Positions 11,101 through 23,100 of a stretch of 64,000 nt of DNA are shown here, one piece after another (the first letter of the stretch is position 1; each line of letters opens with the position of its first letter). Source of the stretch: Diphasiastrum complanatum. Its lineage: Eukaryota; Streptophyta; Lycopodiopsida; Lycopodiales; Lycopodiaceae. Location: the NCBI GenBank assembly GCA_029204225.1, contig CM055104.1, positions 49,619,399-49,683,398 of the forward strand, written 5' to 3'. A program made the position numbers and the translations under genes. The notes under the pieces are model-generated. The model saw only the letters and a list, made by a program, of their open reading frames with translations, was not told the DNA's origin and ran no database searches.

Positions 11101-14100
11101 GGGATCCCAACGCGCGGCCTGCATGTGGCTGGCGGGCCAAGTTGTCAATAATGTTGTGAGTGGCTACTTGCCAATACCAGGTTGAAGTCCTTTTTAGGAA
11201 AATTTGTTTGGCTCTCCTTGAAGCAACTAATGGATGGATACCAAAGGTGCAAGGCAAAACTCTTGCGTGCTTCCAGGTTAATTTGTGGTTTGAAAGAAAC
11301 TAAATAGCATTGTGTATAATACAAGAGATGTCTTGGTTCAAGCAAGAAACATGGATTTGACCTTTTATGGCTATATGCGATTAGTTTTTAGCTAAGAGTC
11401 CCATTTCAGATTCAATCATACTTTGTCTTATCTTTAGGTTCCCTTTACCTCATATAATTATTATTTCTTAATAGAGTTGATTTATGCTCCCATAGAAAGT
11501 AACATACTTAATTTAATTTTTGATCTTATGTATCTACGAGTAGCGACAAACATTAATAAATCTCTCTCGCTCTCTCTCTAACAAGAGGAAATTGCTGAAT
11601 AGGGATCTGATAGGCTCTACCCCACCCGCTACCTACCACTAGTGTCACAAGCAAGTCTCTCCAAGCTCGTGAATCCAAGAAGGCCGGTGTGTAGAATGAA
11701 CCTCCCAACCATAGGCACCCCCTTCTTGAGTCCTTCTACCTGCTATTCCCGTCAACTGGCACATGGCATCCACTTGTGGGTGATCAGTCCACTTGTCATG
11801 CCTGGCCCCTGTGAATAGTGAGTGACTCATAGGGTACCACCCCCGTGCCCCGCCAAAGACCTATGACCCTCTTGGTCACCCCGACTACTTGCCGGCTAGC
11901 ATCTCGTCACTGACGGCTAGGGTCCCAATGGTCAAGACACACCGCGTCTCTGACAGCTTGTCAGGCAGCCACACCGGATCACTGCTTGTGACACACCGGT
12001 CCCTACTTGGGACAGATGTCCTCATCGGTCACCGATCCTTGCCAATACTAGGCCTCAGGCCCTTTGGTAACCGGCCATGCCGAGATCATGATAGAGCCAT
12101 AACTGAGCTCTAATAATCCTTCCCTCCTCTGGCAAGTCATTGGTCCTCGATGACAAACTCTGGGTAAGACTTCTGCAACGCCTGTCGCGTAAACAATCGA
12201 CTTCGGAAGACCATGTAACCTGACAATATTCCCAATAAACAACTCAGCCACTTGCGGACTTGTGACCTTCTTGGTCGTTGCGATGAAATGAGCCATCTTG
12301 GAAAACCTGTCTACCACTACCATAACGGAAATTACCCTTCTGGGTAGCCCAACAATAAAATCCATAGAGATGCTTTCCCACCTTCCTGTAGTTATCTGAA
12401 GTGGATGTAGCAAGCCCGGAGGACTCTCTCGGCCTTGTTCACTTGACAAGCCGTGCAGCGCTAGACGTACTCTCTTACATCCCGCTGCAATCGTGGCCAG
12501 AAATAATGCCTTTTTAAAAGCTCACTAGTCTTATCAATACCAAGATGCCTTGCGCAGGGACTATCATGGCATTCATGAAGTATCTTACGGCGAAGATCCT
12601 TCACGTCTGGCACGAAAACTCTTCCATTTCTCAATAACATACCATCCTTCACGGTGTATGTTAGATATGTACTGGTGTGTGCCTCTACAGCCTCGACTGA
12701 CTCTTCCGTTTGGTCGACTACCTTGCGCGCATTAGGCCACACACGCTTACAATGCGGGTCCTTTTCTTGAGCCTTCTTAATCTCCTCCATGAAACCACTG
12801 TCAACCATAGTAAAGCTCATCTGATGTAGTATACGAGATAGTGCATCAACGACCACATTTTCCTTACCTCTTCGGAAGCGAATTTCCAAGTGAAATTCCT
12901 GCATCAACTCGGCCATAAAGCTTGGCGGCCTTTCAAATTTGGCTGAGTGCAAAAATACTTTAAAGTATGATGATCTGTGTACACATAAAACTCGGTGCCA
13001 TATAAATAATGTCTGCACACCTTGAGCGCATGTATAATCGCATACAACGCTTGCTCGTGTGTAGGATATCTCTGTTGAGCTGGTGTCAATTCCTTACTCT
13101 CAAAGGCTACTGGTCTACCCTCTTGGCTCAACACTGCACCTACGACAATGCCACTTGCATCCGTCTCTAGGTCAAAAGGTTTCTGGGTATCCACAATCTT
13201 GAGGACTGGAGCCGTGGCCACAGACTCCTTCAAGTTCTCAAAACGTTGCTGAGATTCAGCATCCCATCGAACCACAATGTTGTTTTTCCTTAACTGGTCC
13301 GTTAGAGGAGCAGCTATTTAGGAATAATTCCTAACAAACCGCCGGTAGAACTTACAAAAGCCTAAGAAAGATTGTAATTGCGCATATCGGCAAGCCTCGG
13401 CCACTTCTTAACCACAACCACCTTGGCTGGGTCAACCGAAATACCCTCAGTTGTCACTACGTGACCCAAATACTCGACACGAGTCTTACACAACTCTGTC
13501 TTCTGAGCATTGGCATACAAGACAGAGGCTTGTAACTTGCCCAATACGGTCTTGAGATGAACCTCATGCTCGATCGCTTTACTAAAAACCAATATATCGT
13601 CAATAAAATTGACGACAAACTTGCCCATATAGTCTTGCAAGACATCGTTTATGAGCATCATGAACGTGGCTGGGGTATTGTTTAACCCAAATGGCATAAC
13701 CAGAAACTCATAATGACCGAAACGGGTTCGGAAGGCCGTCTTCTGGACATCTTCATCTCGAATCCGTATTTGATGGTATCCACTTTTGAGATCTATCTTA
13801 CTGAAAATGGTGGCACCTTGCAATGCATCCAGTAGATCATCAATCCTGGGCATCGGATACGTGTGCTTTACAGTGATCTTATTCAATCCTCTGTAATCTA
13901 CACACATCCGGAAACTACCATCCTTTTTCTTAACAAGTAAAATAGGAGAGGCAAAAGGTGAATAACTTGGACGGATGTACCCCAGCTTGAGATACTCCTC
14001 CAACATCTTTTTGACTTCCTCTTCCTCTTTTAGGCTCATCCTATAAGGAGGCCTACATACCGGACTTGCACTTAGAACGAGCTCAATACGATGATCAACG

Positions 14101-17100
14101 TTCCGACTAGGCGGCAATCCCTCTGGCATGCTACTAATTAGCACGTCTTTAAACTAAGTGTGGATGGACTTCTCCAACACACTTGCTGGGTCACATCTTG
14201 GCTGTAATGAAAATGCATGTGCACTAGGGGATGCAAAAGCAAATAAAGCTTCTTGTAGTTTATTAGTGAGTGTGCTTATCTTATTATTATCAACATAAGA
14301 ATCAAAACTGGAATCCACATTCACATAACACAACCACTAATACTGAATCTCCATTCTCTTTATTTGTATATAGGTAACAAGAGGACCTCAACAGATGGTC
14401 TCTCCCCCTTTAAGACATGAGACATACCCTCATGCCCAAACTTATACACATGTGACTTAAAATCTATAGCGGGCTGCTTACTTGCATGCCACCGCTTACC
14501 AAGTACAATATCAAACTTAGCTAGTTTAGTAATTTCAAAATCTAACTTCTCGGTATACGTCTGAATAGACAAAGACGCCCGAGAGATTCTTTCATCCCAA
14601 ACCTCAGTTCCCTTACCATCTGGCATCTCAACAATATACCGGTAATCAGATGGAACAGTAGCTAAGCGACCATTTCTCAGCCCAATTCACGAACTCTGTG
14701 AATTTGTCTAGGGCCTCTAACTTGTTGTGGATAAAGTACACAGGTGCAAACTTGCTGAAGTCGTCAATAAAAATGATGTAGTACTTTGAAGCTCCCAAGG
14801 AGACCACATCAAACGGTCCACAAATGTCAGAGTGTACCAGTTCCAGGAGTTCTTTCGTTCTGAAAGAATCCTTGGTGAATGGTATACGTGACATCTTGCC
14901 TCTGTTACAGGCATCGCAAGGTTTCAAGCATTCTGCATCTTTGATATTGACTCCAGTGAATGCTCTGCTCTGGCTAGCGCTGTATAGAGCAACTGTATTC
15001 ATGTGATACAGTCTCCTTTGCCATACAATATCCATCGATTCATTGATCAGGTGAGCTTGCTCTGAAGGTACTCGGATCTTGAGGTGATACAGGTTCGCTT
15101 TCCTGTGGTAATGAGCTGAGTGGTTGCGGATTCAACCACTTCGCAGGTATTGCCTTCAAAGGTGATTGTCAGTCCTGCATCTACCATCTTGGCAACAGAT
15201 AGTAGGTCTTTCTGAAGAGTGGGCACGTGCAGAGTATCATCGAGCCTTCTGTCTCTTCCTTTGGTGCTTAACCACAACGTTCCAGTTCCGCTGACCTTGT
15301 GTCTGGAACCATCTCCCAAGATTATATATGTGGAAGACTCTGATTCTTGATAATCAGTGATCATGTGTCTTGTTGCCACGAAGTGTGACGTTGCACCTGA
15401 ATCAAGGATTATTTCTTGTGTATCTGAAGTTGACGTTGCACAGACATCAGTATACAAGTAGGCTGCTGGATTCTTGCCGTTGTTGGCTCTTTCTTCGGCC
15501 ATCTTGGAGGATTCGGGTTCCTCCACATAGGATGAGCTATTGTCGCTCTCTCGTCTGCTCTGAGCTTTCTTGTTTCTGGGATTTTGGTTGCAGTCAACGG
15601 CTGCGTGACCCTTCTTGTGACAGTGGATGCATTCTATCTTTGGATTGAGCCAGCACTTGTCAACAGTGTGGCCTTCTCGTGTGCATCTCATGCAGGTCTT
15701 CTTCTCACCATCTTGTTGTCTCGACTTATTTCTGCTCTTCCATTTGCATTCTTTAGCTCCCTTTGACTGTTGCTTTCGATCTTGTCTTTGGTTTGACTCC
15801 CTCTTAGGCTTGAAATTCTTCTTCTGCTTCTCTTTGTTGCTGTAGAGAGCTTGATCAGAGCTATCCTTGTCATCAAGGTGTTCACAGGCTTCCACCTCTT
15901 CTTTGATCTCGATTACAGCCTTCTCAAGGTCATCTGTGGATCTTTAGCAAGCAATGTTCGGGTCGTCTGAAACGATCTTGGTAGAGCTCGCAACAGGTAT
16001 GTGAGCTGCTTCTCTGCTGAGACTGCATTCTCTGTTCCGGAATTGTGTAGCAAGAGGAACAGGTCCTTCATTCTTCTGATGAAGGAGGTGAGGTCTATAC
16101 CATCCCATCTCAGATTGGTCAGCTGATCTTCAAGAAGCATAATTTGGTTTCGTGACTTCGTTTGAAATCTGGTCAGCAAAGTACCCACATTTCTCTTGCA
16201 TTGGAGAGTGTGGCTAGATCAAGTGTGAAGCTGTCTTCGATGGAGGAAGATAGGACGGCTACTGCCTTGTCGTTTCTTTCTCTCCATTCCCGTAGCTCCT
16301 TGCCAGTGGTTGTGGGCATCTCTTCTGTGCCATCAACCCAAGGCCATAGACCTTCTCCTTTCAGTATGAGAGAAGTCTTCACCCTCCATGCTAGGAAGTT
16401 TGATCCTGAGGAGTCAAGAATCGTGCAGATCTTTGATTGAATGCTGCTAATGGATGCCATAGCCTGCAGGCAGAGCTCTGATTAGAGCTGACGGCTCTGA
16501 TACCACTGATGGAAAGTGCAAAAGAGAGAGGCCGGACAGAGCCGACTTCGCAAGCGTAGCTACTGCTACTGGCTACGGTCTTATTCTCTTCCAAGCCCCA
16601 GATCATTTCCGACGATCTGTTATAAAATTAAACTTATATAACAGCAGATAATGTTGAGTAAAGCAACAGCGGAAATTTACCTACTGCTAGCATGCATTCA
16701 AACATTACAGATCATACACACTACAGAAAACAGAGTATTGCTGAAAAATCGCTTCTATTGCCAGAATTGAATTTTCAATGTTCTTCTCCAACGCTGTCTG
16801 TTTCCCAGATTAGCGCGTTGGCGCAGGAGAGGTGTTCTCTCTCGCGAGTAATCTGACTAGCTATTGCTAATCTGTAAAGCTCACTATCAAGCTATATTAG
16901 TCTCTTACAGTTCTGTTTGTATCTGTATATATGATCTATCAGATCTCTGATCTATATATATATGTATTTCCGATCTATCGTTGATCCTTTTATGTGATCA
17001 ATCCAGGGAATTGATTAAGTTAAAGCTCTAATCAAACGAAATGCATTAGGCTCGATCAATACTGATTCTGGTTTCCTGTCGTTGTCCTCCGTGCATCAGC

Positions 17101-20100
17101 CGCTTTCTGCCAGTTACACTGTGCCTTCATGCTGCAGACTTTTGCCATTTTTCTTACTGTTATCGGAGACGTTTTACATGCTCCTATTTGCACCACACAG
17201 TTGGTATGTACTTTTTTGTCTTATTTGCCTTTTGGCATGGAAAAGACATTAATAAAAGCTTTCTTCTCTCTCTCTCTCTCATCTTCTTTAATGCGTTGGA
17301 GATGTCATACGCTCCCATTGATACCAGATACTTCACATGTATCTTTTTGTCCTAGATTGTCATGTATCTAATTCTGTCTGAATATGTTGGACTTGTAAAT
17401 TGTGAATGTAATCATCTAAATGGCTCACACAGGCCTGTGGTGTTTTGTAAGAAAATGTCAATAGCAACTTTTTGTGAACTTGTTTTGACTTGCTTGTATT
17501 TGGTATGGTGTATTGGGTCTTAATGTAGAGGCTGCTAGATTGACCTCCTAAAAAGCAAGAGAGCGACCCGATGAGCGAGACACATGTCATATGCTCATTA
17601 GGACACTTGACGGTCCACCTACTTGCTTGCCTATCTGTCAGGGGACTACCAAGTGGCAAGTGTCTGTTTGTGCATGGATTTGCACAGCTGATGGGGTCAA
17701 GTAGGTGCTTTAGATAGGAGAGCATTGGAGTTTAAGAAGGAGGACCTCTTGTGTATGCCTCATCTTTGCTATTATGCTTTTGTGGTAGTGTTCTTTTGTG
17801 TTTATGTTAGGAACATGCTCTGTTCTATCAAAAGAGATTAATAAAGCGGTTACTTGGTGCCTACTTCGGTGTCTATAGGGTTTTGTTGGCTTAGCTTTGT
17901 GAGATTTGGTATGAGAGAAGTTGCTTTCTAGACTTGTGTGGGGTTGGCATTATTTGCATCTTCGATTAGGGTTTGTTGGAAGTTTGTAGAGCTAGTACCC
18001 TATTGTAGGTGGTTTGTTGAGTGTTTTGGAGCCCATAAGATTGCAGATTAGAGCCCTATGGTGGATTGATGGTCTTCTTGTAGCCTTTGAGCATTTTTTG
18101 CTACTGTGTTTGCATATTCTCTATGATTTTGAGAAAATCCAACCTACATAGGATATGCAAAATTGTTTGTAACTTCTTCAATACTCAATATTTTTATTTG
18201 TCACTTGCAATAGGCTTCTAGTTGTAGGTTGCTAGTAGGGTAGGGCTTTTGCCTTTTGAATCACAAAATATTGCTAGTTTGAAACCCTCGTTTGCTGACT
18301 TTTCAAGAAGAAGAGCTTGTAAGCAGTTAGAACCTTGTTGTCGAAGGTCTATTCCATTTGGATCTCTTAAAAATTCAGGTTAATCTATCTATATAGTTAG
18401 TTTTTGGTGTAGAGAGATTGTTTTTACTTTACTCCAAGGGCTTTAGCTGCTTGATTTTGCCAATTTTCCCACAATATTTGGATTCAAAATTATCTCACTG
18501 TCTCAGATTCATATTGGGCCAGCTTCGTGTATCATCACATCAATTGGCGATTGAGACTGGACAGTTCCATGATATTCTGAGAAGAGAGCAAATTGTCAGT
18601 TATGCCCACTTCATTACGATCTCTCATAACATATGAGGATCCTCGATGTGTTGCACTTATGGTACAAAAGATGCTGTTACTACGACGGGATATGTGTCGA
18701 CAGCTCAGCAGAATCACTCTAGTTCTCATATCCATATCACTTCTTAGTTTGACAATGATGATGATGACGACACACATATTCATAGAGACTAGAGATAGCG
18801 GACCATTCAATGCCATGCTGCAGCTAGAGTTATCCGACCTATCATGATGAGAGACACCTCTCATTCTCCTAAACGATGTAGGTGGCTACCAAATCCACCC
18901 CATGTTGTGACTCGTATCACATCCTTCTATAGCAATACTAGGACAAGATGACTGGCGTATATCTTATTTTTTAATATTTAGTAGCATCTATATTTCTATG
19001 TCTCATTTATTTTAAATCACTTTTATAGTAGTTAGATGTTTTTTCATTACTTTTCGGAGACATTTCGACACGTATTTTCTTGTCTTATATGCCTTATGAG
19101 ATGGAAAAGACATTAATAAAGGGGCCAAGGCTCTCTCTCTCTCTCTCTCTCTACTAAAGTTGTCCCTCACACTCCCTCTACTACTATCCTACCTCTTCCA
19201 GCTCTCTATACTCCTTCAAAAGCATACGAACAACACCTATCCTCTTATCTTGAACGGTCGAAGATGGAGTTCCAAACCATGAAGAGAGACATGATGCAAC
19301 TCAAAGGAAATATTAGGTTATTGCTAGAAGAAAAATCTCAGATTTATTGCATTATAGGAAGAACTCAACAAACTACGGGATCAGCATGGGACGCCAACCA
19401 ATACCTCCACGAAGATCCAAGAGCTTGAATAAGAATTGGTCCAACATAAAAGAAACCTACCAAAACTTGGGCCTCACTATTCACAAAAGATAATGGTAAG
19501 ACTTCACCTATAACTAGTTTTCGGAAGAGAAATTGAGGGAACAAAAAACGCACAACGTACGAGTGAGAGGTACTCTTGATGCCCAAGATGCACTAAGAAC
19601 AAAGTTCAGTATTACATCTTAAAGCCAAATTAAAGAGAATAACTATTTTTCTATATGATGGCCTTACATCTATGCAAGTTGAAGAGAGGACGAAAGCTTT
19701 TCAAGCTGCTCGTGATTTAGGATGGATTGCTCTTTATAGGGATGGACGTGTGAATATTTCGATAATAAGAAGAAATAGGTACCACACTACGTACGGATTG
19801 AAGGGTGGAACTGTGATAGGATTCATTTATCATCCACAGATGGCAATCTAGTTAATTTTATTTCATAGGGTGATATATCGTTGTTTACTGAGACACACGA
19901 AAGCCATGAGAGAGGTATACCAGATTTTCCAATTTTTGATGGTACTCAACTTATAGGAGAGTGACATGTTCTGCCAAAAGGGGTTGGTCTATTTGTACAG
20001 CCTATTATTGAGGTCATTAGTCATGGCATACATGCATGCTATCTCCAAATTCGCCTTAGTGGACATGGTATCTGTTTGGATAGGGATATCTTTGTAGTAG

Positions 20101-23100
20101 TGTGTATTTTCCGTTAGAGTTAATGTTCACATTAGTACCCTAATGGTATCTGTTTGGATAGGGATATCTTTGTAGTAGTGTGTATTTTCCGTTAGAGTTA
20201 ATGTTCACATTAGTACCCCTAATGTTGTCATTTAGGATTAATTAGGATTATTGGGCCATGCCTGCATGCTAATTCTAGGGACCTTACCTATATTTAGTAA
20301 AAGTCAAATTAGATTTTAGTTAGACAAGTTCGAGATTCTAGTGCTTGATTAGCAACACAACTTTTTTGCTATATATAGGTGTTGGTGCTTTAGCCATATA
20401 TAAAGACATTAATTAGGCAATTGCTTTTAGGCTACTTTTGCTTTTGCTTTTGCTTTTCGGCATAGACCAAAGTTTATATTGGCCCAGAGCAAAACGAACT
20501 AGCTGGAGCTGAGCGTTAAGCAGCTGGCAGCAAGGGCTGCTTTTGCTCAAGTTTTTGCAATGATTTCATGCTTTAGCTGAAAGCGCTCCTATCCCTCAAT
20601 GAAACATCGATCAATTGCATTACAAGGTCCTCCACTGAACCTAACATACATTTCTTCATAAGCAGTCCCAGCTTCAGTCAAAGTTTTGCTGATTGTTGCG
20701 TCATAACCCTGCCCCCGCTCTTCTTGTTTCAGCCAATCTGAGCTTTGAGAACTGTACTTGCCTTGGTATGCACAAAGTACTCTTGTGTCAGCAGCAGTAA
20801 GATTACGACCCCTGAAGACAAATTTGGATGGCTGACCAGCTACAACAGCCAGAGGACGCACAACTAGTATTTCAGCTGTAGTTGGTCTGACTAGCCCTAA
20901 GGCTTGTACCTCACAACGTTTGGAAGTCAACAAATTGCTGCAACAACAGCAAAGGTATTGAAGCGACACGTATGCTGGTCTATTGACTAGAATCGCTTAT
21001 GTCCACTGCATCGCTGGAGGACAAACTGCTGGAATCACCGCTGGCTGAAGAGAAAGAAAGAAGAAAGAAAGAAAACTTTATTAATGTCTTTTTCATACCA
21101 AAGGCATATAAGACTAATGAAGTACATGTCAAGTATGTGGTAACCATGGGAGCGTATAAAACGTCTCCAAAACTGTAATAAAGAAAAACATTTAGTACAA
21201 ACTAAAACTAAAATGGACACGTATGCAAAAGTGTGTGTGCATAATAATCACCTGTATCTATGTCCAGATGTCAAGGCTATGATGCTACTGTTACTCCTGC
21301 TGTGCTGCTGGTGCTACTAATGATATTGTTGTGCTGCTACTGTAAAAAGATGTAATGCGAGCCACAGCATGAGAGAGCACTGGAGTCTGCCGGCGTCGTC
21401 TGTGAGCCTAAGCATGTGTAGTAGTACGTCTCTGCGTAGGATGTCTGGTGATCCTGGTAGTAGCGTGATGGTGGGGGGGGGGGGGGGGGTACACTGTCTC
21501 TGATCTCTATGAGCAGTGAGCATGTGAGCAGCTGTCATCCTCGTCGTCGTCGTAATCATCTCCGCCTAGAGAGAGAGAGAGAACTGTCAACTCTGGAATC
21601 ACTGCTCTGAGTTTATGCTTTCCCATATTGAGGTGCATATGCTCTTTGTTCATGTTCGGACTTTCCCAAGGGCACGTGTTCAGGTTTATCGGAAATGAAT
21701 CCTGGTGGTTGGTTATTCATGAGGTTATCAAATATGGCTGTAGCAAACTAGTTGTTGTGATCTTGAAAAAAGTATACATTTTCTTTTTGTTATTGAAGCA
21801 ACTGTCAAATTCTTCAAGTCAACATCCTTATTGCTGGTTGTTGGTGTGTTTCACAGAGAAAGGCACGACCACTCGTTGTTGGAGGATTGGCTGCCAAGGC
21901 TCTTAATCGCTTTCTTAAAGGTACTATCATATACTTGTCTTATCTAAAGTCTAGTCATGGTAAAGCATGCACTCTTTGTCGTTCCATTTCTCGAAAGGCA
22001 ACTTTATTTTATAGTTTTATTTTCTGAAGAAGTGAGCAGCCTCTACTTCAAAAAAGCTCTAAACTATTTTTAAGTTTGAAGCTCATTCCCCTCTTTCATT
22101 GATGCAGCTGGTCAGGAAGCTACCCGAGCTGCCGAAGAAAAGGCTAAAAAGAACAACTTTGATCTGAACTCAGAAGTCCTAGCATCAATGGTAGAAAAAC
22201 GTGATCATGCAATGCTACATGACAATGATGGTGTGCAAGGAGTTGCTCGGAAGTTGAGAGTCTGGCTTGATGCTGGGGTCAGCAGTGATGAAGCAGAACT
22301 AAAAAGGAGACAAGATGTCTTTGGATCCAATACGTACACAGAGAGGCCACCAAAAGCATTTTGGATTTTCCTTTGGGAGGCTATGCATGATATGACGCTT
22401 ATCATCCTTGCGGTGTGTGCATTGTTGTCTTTAGCAATTGGTATACCCACTGAAGGCTTGGAAAAAGGGTGGTACGATGGAGCTGGAATAGGATTTAGCA
22501 TTATCCTTGTTGTGCTAGTTACGGCAGTGAGTGATTACCAGCAATCTCTTCAGTTTCAAGCTCTGGACAAGGAAAAAAAGAAGATTTTTGTTCAGGTAAC
22601 TCGCAACAGCAGGAGGCAAAAGGTATCCATTTTCGACCTCGTTGTTGGTGATATTGTGCACTTGGCTATTGGGGATCAAGTCCCCGCCGATGGACTCTTT
22701 ATTACTGGCTACTCATTAGTCATTGATGAGTCCAGCATGACTGGTGAGAGTGAGCCCCAAAAAGTGAATCACGAAAACCCTTTTCTTCTTTCAGGCACAA
22801 AGGTTCAAGATGGTTCTGCTTTGATGCTAGTGACAGGTGTGGGCATGAATACAGAGTGGGGCCACTTGATGGCAGTACTTGGTGAGGCTGGTGATGATGA
22901 GACACCCCTGCAAGTGAAGCTGAATGGGGTTGCCACATTGATTGGCAGGATAGGAGTTGGTTTTGCAGTTGTTACTTTTGCTGTCCTTCTTGGAAGGTTT
23001 ATATTTCAGAAAGAAGATTTGAAACATTGGTCTGCTGTAGATCTCTTACAGATTTTGAACTTTTTTGCAATCGCTGTGACAATTATTGTTGTTGCAGTCC

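Noticed and set aside
18535-18864. Antisense frame of 109 codons opposite the LINE 3' end.
   Set aside because: The plus strand matches the LINE C-terminus, so this is a shadow.
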